Positions 45,419 through 54,485 of a stretch of 64,000 bases of DNA are shown piece after piece. How positions within the stretch are numbered: the stretch's first letter is position 1; the number at the start of each line of letters is the position of its first letter. The stretch lies in the NCBI GenBank assembly GCA_049841135.1, contig JASGHK010000004.1:372001-436000 (forward strand), read 5' to 3'. Below the pieces are notes generated by a model that did not search any database, had not been told where the DNA came from, and was given only the letters and a program-made list of their open reading frames with translations. A program made the translations under genes and the position numbers. The stretch comes from JACRCT01 sp049841135 (lineage in GTDB: Bacteria > Myxococcota > Myxococcia > Myxococcales > UBA5297).

Positions 45419-45745
45419 CTACTCCACCGCCCCGGCCAGCCACTCGAGGTACGGGGCGTGCCCAGCCACGACGGGCAGCGCGAGGACCTCGGGGCAGCGG
45501 TAGGGGTGCAGCGAGACGATTCGCGCACGCAGCCGCTCGAACGTCCTGGCCTGCGTCTTCACCACCATGAGCGCCTCGGCGTCGTCCTGTACCTTGCCCT
45601 CCCAGCGGTAGATGGACCGCAGGGCCGGGACGACGTTCACGCAGGCGGCGAGCCGCTCCTCCACCACCACCCGGGCAATCTCCGCGGCTTTCTCCGCCGT
45701 GGGCGCCGTCACCAGCACCACCACGCTTCCTGACTGCTGGCCCAT
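45419..45745 (-). CDS. cutA: CutA1-like divalent cation tolerance protein
   Basis: A 108-residue protein of normal CutA length. It has VVVLVTAPTAEKAAEIARVV and then EERLAACVNVVPALRSIYRW, plus a DDAEALMVVKT stretch and HPYRCPEVLALPV. CutA1 is a trimeric ferredoxin-like protein linked to metal tolerance; its role outside E. coli is unclear. I chose the ATG at 45745, which has AGGAAGGGGAG upstream; a GTG at 45772 overlapping the upstream stop is possible but less likely. It follows the TraB-like gene. Confidence 0.9.
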   Translation of the reverse strand: MGQQSGSVVVLVTAPTAEKAAEIARVVVEERLAACVNVVPALRSIYRWEGKVQDDAEALMVVKTQARTFERLRARIVSLHPYRCPEVLALPVVAGHAPYLEWLAGAVE

Positions 45746-45768
45746 CCCGCGCTCCCCTTCCTGCCCGC

Positions 45769-46575
45769 TCACGGCTCGTCCGCCGGCTCGGCGCTGATGA
45801 GCCGGCGCTGTGCGCCACGGTCCTTGAACGCCGGCCAGATCGTCTTGAGACCCCCGTCGACCAGGTGCTCCCAGCCCGCGACGTAGGCCACGCGGCCGTG
45901 CTGCGCACACAGGCCCTCGAGGCCCCGGGCGACGTGCGCGTCTCGCGAGGCCATCGCTTCGGCCTCGGTCGCCCCGAAGTGGTACCGGAACAGCGAAGGG
46001 TCGGCGAAGTAGCGCCGAGCGAGCGCGTACTGCTCGAAGAATGGGTCGAAGGCGCGGCCGACCTTGGCCTCCTGCTCGAGCAGGAGCGCGACGTTCGGGC
46101 GCTCGAGCACCTCGGTCTCGAACAGCGCCACCGCCTCGGCCGCGGCCACCGGGTCGTCGAGCAGCGCGAGCCGCGCGCCGCTCTCCCTCGAGTACGCCTC
46201 CGCCGCCAACAGCTCGAAAGGCACCTCGAGCGCCGCGACCAGGTCTCCCGCGACGCCGGCCGGCCGCCTCCCTGCCGCCACCTCGTCCGCCAGGTCCCCT
46301 CGAGCACAGCCGCGCAGCGCGGCCACGAGCTTCGCCCGCAGCGCCTCGCCCCGCTCGCGACGCAGGCGGACCGATGGCGCCGACAGCTCGAGCCCCACCG
46401 CCCTGGGCGCGAGCTTGCGCAGCCAGGCGAGCAGGCGGGCCTCCCCCTCCGGGTCGCGGTGGACCACGCCCAGCATCCACAGCCCCTCGCCCACCCCGCA
46501 CCCTTCGCCCACGCTCGGCCTCGCTCCCTGCTTGCTCGAAGCCCCGGTCGCTGGCAGCGGCCGGGGCTTCGTCAT
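45769..46575 (-). CDS. TraB-like domain protein
   Basis: A 268-residue protein. I chose the ATG at 46575. A short Ser/Pro-rich start precedes MLGVVHRDPEGEARLL, then VGLEL (conserved Glu) and, near the end, MASRDAHVARGLEGL and GRVAYVAGWEHLVDGGL. These match the ordered motifs of TraB/PrgY-type proteins (GxxH, ExxR-like, RN/RDxxM and Gxx H), which are thought to be metal-dependent proteases or hydrolases. The role is unknown. It is 24 bases upstream of cutA and just downstream of the giant surface gene. Confidence 0.6.
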   Translation of the reverse strand: MTKPRPLPATGASSKQGARPSVGEGCGVGEGLWMLGVVHRDPEGEARLLAWLRKLAPRAVGLELSAPSVRLRRERGEALRAKLVAALRGCARGDLADEVAAGRRPAGVAGDLVAALEVPFELLAAEAYSRESGARLALLDDPVAAAEAVALFETEVLERPNVALLLEQEAKVGRAFDPFFEQYALARRYFADPSLFRYHFGATEAEAMASRDAHVARGLEGLCAQHGRVAYVAGWEHLVDGGLKTIWPAFKDRGAQRRLISAEPADEP

Positions 46576-46609
46576 GCTCTGCTTGCCTTTGGAACCACGG
46601 CCCAGCGGA

Positions 46610-49600
46610 TCAATGAGCCGACGAGTCGCAGGCGCCCACGTCCTTTTCGGCGCCGGACAGCTGGTAGCACTCCTGGGCCTGGTTGGCCTGCGGGCAGCCG
46701 CTGGCGCCGTCGGGCACCTTGCAGTAGCGGCGGCAGATGCCGGTCTGCCCGGCCAGCTGCTGGCAATGCAGGCCCTTCCCACAGTCGCCGATGACTCGGC
46801 AGCCGGCGCCCTCCACGTTCGTGCCCGCCGTGTCGCAGGAGGCGACGCGCGCGTAGATGTCGAAGTAGCAGGCCTGGCCTGCCGGGCACTTCTGCTGGAG
46901 CGGGTCGCAGGCGAGAACGCAGCGGGCGCCGTCGTTGAAGTGGGCGCAGATCTCGCCCGTCACGCACACCGTGCCGTTGACGCCATTGATGCCTCCGCAC
47001 TTGCAGACGCCGTCTTCGGGGTCGCAGGCCAGGCTCGTCCCGCAGGTGACGCCTGAACAGCGGTCGCCGCCCAGGCACACCTTGCGCAGCACGTCACAGC
47101 TCTGACCGGACTGGCAGACCGGGCCGCCGGGACCGCCGCAGCGGCACTGGCCGTCCGCCGGGTCGCAGGTGGTGCTGCCCGCGCACACCTTGTTGGCGCA
47201 GCGGTCGGTCTGGGCGCAGCGCCGCTCCTCGTCGGTGCAGCTCGCCGCGCCGGGGCAGGCGCACAACTCGCCGAACGTGCAGGCGCGGCCGGCCGAGCCG
47301 CCGCACTTGCACAGGCCGTCGGCAGGATCGCAGAGCGCCCCGCCGCTGCAGCTCACCCCGCCGCAGGGCTCGCTGGTGCACTTGCCCGCGGCGCAGACCT
47401 GGCCGCCGGCGCAGCTCACCCCGCCACACTTGCACACCCCGTCATTGGGGTCGCATCCCATGCCGCCCGCGCAGATCACGTTCACGCACTTGCTGGGCAC
47501 GTAGCAGGCATGCATCGTGGTGTCGCACGACTGGTTGGCCTCGCACTGCTGGAGCCCGCACTTGCACTTGCAGTCGAGCGGATCGAGCGTCATGCCCCGG
47601 TCGCAGACCATCTCGTCGCAGGAGTAGACACAGACGTGGTGGGAGCACACGCCCCCACTGGCGCAGAACACGCCGCCCTCGCCGCCGCACTTGCAGAGGC
47701 CGTCACCCGGGTCGCAGGTCAGGCCGTCGCTGCAGGTCACCTTGTCGCAGCGCGTGACCGGCGTCGGGGTCTTGTTGCCTCCACAGGAGAGCGCCACCAG
47801 CGCCCCTGCGAGCAGCGAGACCAGACCCAGGGCGCGGCGTGCGGCCGGCCTCGTCGACCGGCGCCGCAGCATCGGCAGCAGGCCGAGCGCCGCCGGCCAG
47901 AGCGCCAGCAGGCCCGCGGCGGACGAGCAGCCGGAGGACGTCTTGGGCTGGGGCGGCGGCTCGTCGACGCGCAGGGTGACCGAGAGCGCCTTGACGGCGA
48001 AGCGCCCGCTCTTGGTGTCCTGGGCGCGGACCAGGAAGCTGTAGAGGGTGCGCGCCGGGATGCTCCCGGTTTCGGGGTCGGCGTCAGGCTCTTTGAGCAC
48101 GCAGGTTCCCTCGGAGGTGCAGGTCAGGCCCTCGGGGCAGCCCTTGGGCGTCTCGGCGGGCTCGTTGCAGGCGACGACCGCCGTGCTCGCCAACGTCCCG
48201 TCCGCGGCGAGCTGGATCCCCGGCGGCGGCAGCGCCGTGCACGGCTGGAGCACGCCGTCCTTGTAGATGGGCGAGCAGGTGATGCTCCAGGCGACCAGGG
48301 CGGGGTCCGCCTCACCCGTCCCCAGCCGCGCGGTGTAGGTCTTGCCGGCGATGGCGTCGGGGAGGGCCACGGTGACGATCTCCAGGCCCCGCTCGTAGCG
48401 GATGTTCAGCACGAAGGTCGCGTTGTCCTCGGCGCCCGAGAGGTCGACGACCTTGAGCGTCACCACGTAGGTGCCCACCACCGTGGGCACGCCCTGAATG
48501 CGCGCGCCGACCTTGTCGGTCACCACCTGCAGCGGCTCGGGCAGCCGCGTGGCCGAGGGCTTGATGGGCTCGGTCGGCTCGCTCGGGACCTGCTGCACCT
48601 CGAACACGCTCCACGTGTAGGGCGCCTTGCCCCCCACCGCCTGCAGCGGGCCGCTGTAGCTCTTGCCGAGGTAGGCGTCCGGCAGCGTCTTGGTGGCGAT
48701 GGTCAGCCGGTCGGGGGCGATGACGACGAGGGTGAGGTTGGTGGTCGCCAGCGAGCCCTTGGCGTCGAGCACCTCGACGCCGAAAGCGAACGAGCCGTCC
48801 TTGAGCGGCGCGCCCTCGAGCGTGCCGTCCTGGCCCAGCGCCACGCCCGCCGGCAGCTGCGCGCCGGCGGCCAGCGCCCAGCGGTAGGGCGGGCGCCCGC
48901 CCACGGCGGCGAGCGAGGTCTTGTAGGCCTTGCCGAACTCGGCGGCGGGGATGTCCTGCGAGACCAGCGTCAGCGGCAGGTTCGCCGGGACGACCTTGAG
49001 CAGGTACTGGCCCGTCGCGGTCTTGCCCGCCGAGGCGACCTTCACCTCGAAGGCGACCGTGTCCGTCGCTGCGGTCGGCACGCCGGCGATGTCCCCATCG
49101 GCCTTCAGGGTCAGGCCCGCGGGGAGGCTCGCGCCGGCCGCCAGGCTGAAGGTATAGGCGCCGTCTCCGCCGGAGGCCTGCAGGTGCACCGAGTAGGGCG
49201 CGCCCATCTGCGCGTCGGGGAGCGTGGCGCCGGGCAGCGCCAGCGTGTCGGAGACCACGGTGAGCGGGCTGGCCGAGCTGCCGGCGTTGTTGACGACCAG
49301 GACCTCCGGCAGGTCCGCCTCGGGGTTGACGATGACGCCCACGTAGTACTGCCCCACTCCCAGGTCGCTGGGGAGGGTCACGCGATCGGTCCCGGTCGCC
49401 TCGCTGAAGGCCGGAATGCCGCTGGCCAGCTGCGCTGCGCGGGTGGCGGGAAAGAGGCGCCGGTCGGCGAGCGTCACCACCGGGTTCTCGGAGAGGTAGA
49501 TGACGTAGCTGATGGGCTTGGCCACGCACATCCCCGCGTTGCAGGCCTCGCCCGCCAGGCAGACGTCGGACGAGGTGCAGGCCGGCGTGTCGCAGATGCC

Positions 49601-52600
49601 GCGGGTGCAGGTCAGGTTCGCCTCGCAGTCGGACGGCCCGCCGCAGGTCTTTCGGCAGCGGCCGGCGTCACAGGTGCGTCCGGAGCCGCACTCGGCCTGC
49701 GTCGCACAGGGGCCGGAGAGCGCGTTGCCCTGGTTCTCGAGGGTCCGCGTCACCTGCAGCGTCTCGCCGGCCCGGGCAGTGGCCTTGTCCACCAGCACCT
49801 CGCCGACGACCAGGTCGGCCTTGGGCTTGCCCAGCGCCACGGCCAGCGCGGTGCTCTTGTTGTTGGCCTCGTTCTCCTCTTCCACCTTCGCTTCGGGGTC
49901 CACCACCGCGAACAGGTAGAAGGTCGAGCCGGTGAGGGTCGCCGGAAGCATGAGCGAGACCACCACGTCGCGCCGCTGCTGGACGTCCACGTCCATCGCC
50001 CGGGTGCTGCCCAGCTCGGTGTCCTTGGTGGTGTCGAGCGCGTTGTCGGTCGACAGGTAGAACTTGACCGAGACGTCCTTCGACAGCTCGCCTCCCTGGT
50101 TGAGCACGGTCGCGCCCATCCGCAGCGGCGCCCCGGCGTACCCCTCGTCGTCGGCGTACAGGCGGGTGAGGGTGAGGTCGCCCAGCTGGGTGAAGGTGAT
50201 GAGCTGGTTGGGGACGAAGTCGCCGACCCCGCACTGCGCGCCCGACGGGGTGATGACGCCGCCGTCGCCGCTCACCGAGGCCGGCTGCTTGTAGGTGCAC
50301 GACAGGCCCGGCATGCCCGTCTTGCCGCCGCTGCCCTGGACGCCGACCGCGGCCTTCGGGGCCTTGGTCGACTCCGGCGGCTCGTAGGCATCCATGGACG
50401 ACGGGCCGTAGCTGAACTCGATGCGGTTGCTGGTCTCGTAGAGCTTGGCCTGGAAGGTGGCCCCGTGCGCGGTCGTGCCGCCGGTGTCCGGGGTGTACCA
50501 GACGTGGTCCCACTGGAAGGTCACCACGCGCTGCGGCGTCACGCCGCTGATGAGGTAGCTGACCGCGCCGGTCTGGCACTCCCAGCTCCCCCACCACGGG
50601 GCGATGAGCGGGAAGTTGTAGCTGGCGGAGGTCGAAGGGATGCCCAGGCTCTGTGCCTTGGTGGCGCTCCCGGTGCCGAAGGCCAGGTAGCCGCGGCAGC
50701 CCACGTTGACGGAGTTGAACGCCTCTCCATAGACCTTGAAGCCGAAGGGCAGCGCCACCGACGCCTGGCTGGCCGACGACTCCAGGGTGACCGCAGTGCC
50801 CCCCACCAGCGGCTCGAAGGTCTTGGTCGACTGCGGCCACAGGCGGTACTCCGCACGGGCCGCGCCCGGCGCGGCGAACGTGCAGGCGGCGGCCACGGCC
50901 AGAGCCACGGCCGAGGCGCCGCGGCGCCGCCACAGGAGCGGGACGAGGGCGAACAGGCCGAACAGCGGCATCAGGCCCGCGCCACCCGCGGAGCAGCCGC
51001 CACCGCCGGTGGTGGTCGTGGGCACCCAGGGCTTGGAGAGCACGCGCAGGGTCAGCGGGAAGAGCGCCTCGGCGCCCGACTCCTCGTGGACGAGCAGCAG
51101 CGCGTCGTAGCTGCCCGGCGCGGCGTCCTCGCCGACCGTCCCCGCCAGGCGGCCTTCGCGCTCGAGCGTGATGCCCGGAGGCAGCCGGCCGCCATAGATG
51201 GCGAAGGTGCTGTGCGCCTTGCCGTACAGCGAGAGGTTGATGGACAGCTCGCCACCGACCTTCAGCTCCGGCAGGTCGGGCATCGTGAAGGCGGCGGGGC
51301 GCGGCAGCACGTTGAGGATGAACGAGCCCTCGTCGCTGAACCCGGCCGAGTCCGCGACCTGCAGCACGACCGGGAAGTAGCCCGTCTTGGTGGGGCTGCC
51401 CATGATGGAGTCGCCGGTCAGGCGCAGGCCGTCGGGCAGCCCGCCGCTGAGGACGGTCCAGGTGAAGGGGCCGGTCCCGCCGGAGGACGCGAGCTGCTGG
51501 CGGAAGGTGGCGCCCACCTGGGCCTTCTGCAGCGAGGTGGTGGCGACGAAGAGCGTGCCCGGCTCCACCGCGCGCATCGACAGCTCGGCCACCACCTTGG
51601 TGCCGAACACGTCGTTGACCGAGACCGAGAAGGCCAGGTTGCCGTAGGCGCGGGTGAGCTTGCCGGAGATCTTGCCGGCCGGGTCGAGGACGAGGCCGTC
51701 GGGGAGCGCCCCGGCCTCGAGCAGCCAGGTGTAGGGCCGCACCCCGCCCACCGCCGAGAGGTTGATGGCGTACGCCTGGCCGCGCACCGCGGTCGGCAGC
51801 TTGCTGCTCACCACCTGGAGGGCGCCCGTCGGCTCCACCACGCGCATGGCCAGACGGGCCAGCGCCTCGCGGTTGCCGGACTGGACCCTCACGGTGAAGA
51901 CGAAGGCGCCGTCGGCGGCGGGCATCCCCTCGAGGAGGCCGTCGGCGGACAGCGTCAGGCCCGGCGGCAGCTCGCCCTGGTCCGGGGCCAGCGACCAGCT
52001 TCCCGGACCGTCGATGCCCGAAGCGACCAGCTGCTGCAGGTAGTTGACGCCCACCAGCGCGTCCGGGAGGTAGCGGGTCTCGACGGAGAGCGAGTTGCCG
52101 GCGATCTCCACCGTGCCCAGCGAGCCCAGCGCGTTGTTGGTCTCGTCGAGCTCGAACTCCTGGGCCAGCGGGTCGACGATGACGCCGACGTAGTAGGTGC
52201 CGGGCGAGAGGCTGGCCGGGACGAGCACGCTCTCGGTCGTGCGGTGCACGTCGCCCGGCCCCAGGCGGATCAGGCCGTACGGGTGCGCCTCACCGGTCGA
52301 GTCGAGGACGGAGACGGGGATGTCCTCGGGGGAGATGATGTCGTTGGAGGAGAGGTAGTACTGGTACTTGAGCAGCGCCGCCGCGCCGTCGAGGTTGCCG
52401 CGGTTGCCCAGGTTGCGCAGCACGCGGTAGACGGGCATCACCTCACCCGCCGCGCCCGCCGCCGGGGACTGGAGCTCGGTCGGAAGGTAGTCGGGTGCCG
52501 CCTGCCGCACGTAGATCGGGTTCGGGATGGCCGACTTGTTGTTGGCCTTGTTGCTCTCCGTCTTGACCTTCGAGAGGCAGTCGGCGACCACGCCGATCCA

Positions 52601-54388
52601 GTATTGGCCGTCGGGCAGCGGCACCCCGGGCGCCTTCTCGGTGGGGATGGTGAGCTCGATGGCGAAGTCGTGGCTCTCGGCCCCGAGGTACGTCAGGCCG
52701 GTCAGGGGCGCTCCGGCCGGAGTGATGTTCTGGTCGAACAGGGAGATCACCGTCGTGTCGGAGAGCAGGATGCAGACGTTGAAGTCGGAGGCAGTTCCTC
52801 CGCCCTGGTTGGCCAGGGTGAACTCCAGGCGGACCTTCTCGCCGAAGTAGGCGGCGGTGGTCACCGCGTTGGGCGGCGTGATGTCGTGCACGCTCACGTC
52901 CTTCACCAGCAGGTCCGTGGCCGAGATGGTGATGGAGGAAGGGGTGACCGCCCCGTTGTTGGCCTCGCTCACCTCGGTCACCGCGCTCGTCGAGTCGATG
53001 ACCAGGTGGTAGTAGTACTCGCCCTCGGCGAGCGGGCTGGGCAGCACGGCCGGCGGGTTGATGAGGCGGGTCTCGCCACCGCCGAGCCCGGCGACGTCGC
53101 CGACGTACAAGAGCGGGTCGGTGGCCTTGTTGAGCGTGTTCTTGGTCGACAGGTACAGCTGGTACTTGAAGGTGGCCGTGACCACCTCCGTGCCACGGTT
53201 GATGATGCGCACGTCGGCGCGCACGTTCTCCCCCGGCGCCGCCTTCGCCGGCCCGGTGACGGTGCCGGTGAGGTCGACCGAGCCGATGAGGTAGCCGGCG
53301 CCCACGCCGGTGTTGTTGCCCTCGAGCACCTCGTCCACCGCGTTGGTCGGGTCGAGCACCACGCCCAGGTAGAACGTGCCGGCCGCGGGCTTGGTGAACG
53401 TCAGGCCGGTCTCGCTGAAGGTGCCGTCCTGCCGACCGTTGACGGTCTCGACGGCCGGGTGCGAGCGCAGGAACTGGCACTTGGTGGGGTCGGTGGTGGT
53501 GACGGTCGCCTGGTTGCACAGGTAGACGTCGAAGCCGAAGCCGACCGCAGGGTTCAGGCCCTGGTTCTTGGCGGTGACCTGGACGTCGACGGTGTAGCCC
53601 GGGTTGCCGTTGACGGTGGTGGGGACCAGCGCCGAGCCGTAGACGCCGGTGACGGAGAGGTCCGGCTTGACGGCCGGCGCAAAGGAGATGACCTTGCCCG
53701 CCGGCCACTGCGTGTTGTCGCAGTAGCTCGTCGTGTTGCTGCAGCTCATTCCCAGCACGCCCTGGCTACCCGTGGAGTCCTCGATGCCGACCTCTGCCTC
53801 GCCGTCGGAGGCGGTGGGCGACGAGATGGCGCCGTAGTAGATGTCGATGGCGCCGTTGTCCTCGTGCAGGTCGATCTCCACGGTGCGCGGCGAGATGGGG
53901 GAGCTGTAGCTGTAGCTGCCCCAGTTCTCGAGCTTGATGGCGAAGATCTGCGAGCCTGGCGAGCCGGAAACAGCCCACTTGCCAGTGCCAGTCGACGAAG
54001 CGCCGTCGTCCCACCAGAAGGCGATGACCCCGTTGGGCGCCGCGGCGTCGGGGAGGTCGTTGGCCGTGCAGCACTTCGAGGAGTAGCTGCCCGTGCAGAT
54101 CTTCGTGGCGTTCTCGAACATGATCAACCCGTCGAGGTTGATGTCGAGCGAGGTGTAGGTCTTGCCGTAGAACGAGAACGGGAACGGGATGGCGAGCGTG
54201 GCGATGCCGGAGTCGCCGCCCGCCGACCCGCTGCTGTTCAGGAGCGTGAAGCTCGTCCAGGTGGTGTAGGTCGGCGGCGTCGCGACCGTGGGCGCGGTGG
54301 CCAGGTACAGCATCTGCGCCTGCGCCGCCGCGGGGCTGCCGGCGGCGATGGCCACCGCCACCAGGGTCATCGCAATACGCTTCGTCAT
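46610..54388 (-). CDS. Giant secretory polyprotein: three fused secreted proteins with internal sorting signals
   Basis: One uninterrupted frame of 2592 residues; the ATG at 54388 has AGGAG upstream. Part A (about 1-1156): a signal peptide (AQA), a nidogen-like lectin domain, several CARDB-like beta domains, about four He_PIG/Ig-like domains, then a MYXO-CTERM-like tail (Cys1132, hydrophobic segment, RRR at 1154-1156). Part B (about 1157-2177) repeats this plan: a second signal peptide (ends GAARA), nidogen-like domain, CARDB, a short Cys-rich insert (CATQAECGSGRTC), He_PIG domains, then Cys2154, a hydrophobic stretch and RRR at 2175-2177. Part C (2173-2592) is a Cys-rich lipoprotein with lipobox LSC (Cys2202). 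A and B are paralogous. No stop codon lies near either junction in any frame on this strand. Translation as a polyprotein is an inference. Confidence 0.8.
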   Translation of the reverse strand: MTKRIAMTLVAVAIAAGSPAAAQAQMLYLATAPTVATPPTYTTWTSFTLLNSSGSAGGDSGIATLAIPFPFSFYGKTYTSLDINLDGLIMFENATKICTGSYSSKCCTANDLPDAAAPNGVIAFWWDDGASSTGTGKWAVSGSPGSQIFAIKLENWGSYSYSSPISPRTVEIDLHEDNGAIDIYYGAISSPTASDGEAEVGIEDSTGSQGVLGMSCSNTTSYCDNTQWPAGKVISFAPAVKPDLSVTGVYGSALVPTTVNGNPGYTVDVQVTAKNQGLNPAVGFGFDVYLCNQATVTTTDPTKCQFLRSHPAVETVNGRQDGTFSETGLTFTKPAAGTFYLGVVLDPTNAVDEVLEGNNTGVGAGYLIGSVDLTGTVTGPAKAAPGENVRADVRIINRGTEVVTATFKYQLYLSTKNTLNKATDPLLYVGDVAGLGGGETRLINPPAVLPSPLAEGEYYYHLVIDSTSAVTEVSEANNGAVTPSSITISATDLLVKDVSVHDITPPNAVTTAAYFGEKVRLEFTLANQGGGTASDFNVCILLSDTTVISLFDQNITPAGAPLTGLTYLGAESHDFAIELTIPTEKAPGVPLPDGQYWIGVVADCLSKVKTESNKANNKSAIPNPIYVRQAAPDYLPTELQSPAAGAAGEVMPVYRVLRNLGNRGNLDGAAALLKYQYYLSSNDIISPEDIPVSVLDSTGEAHPYGLIRLGPGDVHRTTESVLVPASLSPGTYYVGVIVDPLAQEFELDETNNALGSLGTVEIAGNSLSVETRYLPDALVGVNYLQQLVASGIDGPGSWSLAPDQGELPPGLTLSADGLLEGMPAADGAFVFTVRVQSGNREALARLAMRVVEPTGALQVVSSKLPTAVRGQAYAINLSAVGGVRPYTWLLEAGALPDGLVLDPAGKISGKLTRAYGNLAFSVSVNDVFGTKVVAELSMRAVEPGTLFVATTSLQKAQVGATFRQQLASSGGTGPFTWTVLSGGLPDGLRLTGDSIMGSPTKTGYFPVVLQVADSAGFSDEGSFILNVLPRPAAFTMPDLPELKVGGELSINLSLYGKAHSTFAIYGGRLPPGITLEREGRLAGTVGEDAAPGSYDALLLVHEESGAEALFPLTLRVLSKPWVPTTTTGGGGCSAGGAGLMPLFGLFALVPLLWRRRGASAVALAVAAACTFAAPGAARAEYRLWPQSTKTFEPLVGGTAVTLESSASQASVALPFGFKVYGEAFNSVNVGCRGYLAFGTGSATKAQSLGIPSTSASYNFPLIAPWWGSWECQTGAVSYLISGVTPQRVVTFQWDHVWYTPDTGGTTAHGATFQAKLYETSNRIEFSYGPSSMDAYEPPESTKAPKAAVGVQGSGGKTGMPGLSCTYKQPASVSGDGGVITPSGAQCGVGDFVPNQLITFTQLGDLTLTRLYADDEGYAGAPLRMGATVLNQGGELSKDVSVKFYLSTDNALDTTKDTELGSTRAMDVDVQQRRDVVVSLMLPATLTGSTFYLFAVVDPEAKVEEENEANNKSTALAVALGKPKADLVVGEVLVDKATARAGETLQVTRTLENQGNALSGPCATQAECGSGRTCDAGRCRKTCGGPSDCEANLTCTRGICDTPACTSSDVCLAGEACNAGMCVAKPISYVIYLSENPVVTLADRRLFPATRAAQLASGIPAFSEATGTDRVTLPSDLGVGQYYVGVIVNPEADLPEVLVVNNAGSSASPLTVVSDTLALPGATLPDAQMGAPYSVHLQASGGDGAYTFSLAAGASLPAGLTLKADGDIAGVPTAATDTVAFEVKVASAGKTATGQYLLKVVPANLPLTLVSQDIPAAEFGKAYKTSLAAVGGRPPYRWALAAGAQLPAGVALGQDGTLEGAPLKDGSFAFGVEVLDAKGSLATTNLTLVVIAPDRLTIATKTLPDAYLGKSYSGPLQAVGGKAPYTWSVFEVQQVPSEPTEPIKPSATRLPEPLQVVTDKVGARIQGVPTVVGTYVVTLKVVDLSGAEDNATFVLNIRYERGLEIVTVALPDAIAGKTYTARLGTGEADPALVAWSITCSPIYKDGVLQPCTALPPPGIQLAADGTLASTAVVACNEPAETPKGCPEGLTCTSEGTCVLKEPDADPETGSIPARTLYSFLVRAQDTKSGRFAVKALSVTLRVDEPPPQPKTSSGCSSAAGLLALWPAALGLLPMLRRRSTRPAARRALGLVSLLAGALVALSCGGNKTPTPVTRCDKVTCSDGLTCDPGDGLCKCGGEGGVFCASGGVCSHHVCVYSCDEMVCDRGMTLDPLDCKCKCGLQQCEANQSCDTTMHACYVPSKCVNVICAGGMGCDPNDGVCKCGGVSCAGGQVCAAGKCTSEPCGGVSCSGGALCDPADGLCKCGGSAGRACTFGELCACPGAASCTDEERRCAQTDRCANKVCAGSTTCDPADGQCRCGGPGGPVCQSGQSCDVLRKVCLGGDRCSGVTCGTSLACDPEDGVCKCGGINGVNGTVCVTGEICAHFNDGARCVLACDPLQQKCPAGQACYFDIYARVASCDTAGTNVEGAGCRVIGDCGKGLHCQQLAGQTGICRRYCKVPDGASGCPQANQAQECYQLSGAEKDVGACDSSAH
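47783..47929 (-). other. Junction 2: second MYXO-CTERM-like tail fused to a lipoprotein signal
   Basis: From Cys2154 (47929) a second tail (GCSSAAGLLALWPAALG, LLPMLRRR) runs directly into STRPAARRALGLVSLL and the lipobox ALVALSC (Cys2202, 47785). The ATG at 47872 (residue 2173) would by itself start a textbook lipoprotein signal peptide beginning MLRRRSTRPAARR. Part C could therefore also be made independently, although there is no ribosome site upstream. Confidence 0.65.
50852..50995 (-). other. Junction 1: MYXO-CTERM-like tail fused to an internal signal peptide
   Basis: Within the 46610-54388 frame, Cys1132 (50995) begins a MYXO-CTERM-like tail, GCSAGGAGLMPLFGLFALV and PLLWRRR. The RRR (50921-50929) is followed at once by GASAVALAVAAACTFAA and PGAARA, a signal-peptide h- and c-region (cut after residue 1179, 50852). 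The two hydrophobic stretches with RRR between them would form a positive-inside hairpin. Possible internal starts are a GTG at 50908 and an ATG at 50971; neither has a ribosome site. Confidence 0.65.
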
Positions 54389-54485
54389 GGTCCTGCTCCT
54401 ACCGCCGAGGTCCGGCGTGCTCCCCAACAAGTTTTTCCCTGGCACCTACATCGCTACTCAGGCATCCACGAGGACCGCCACCCGC

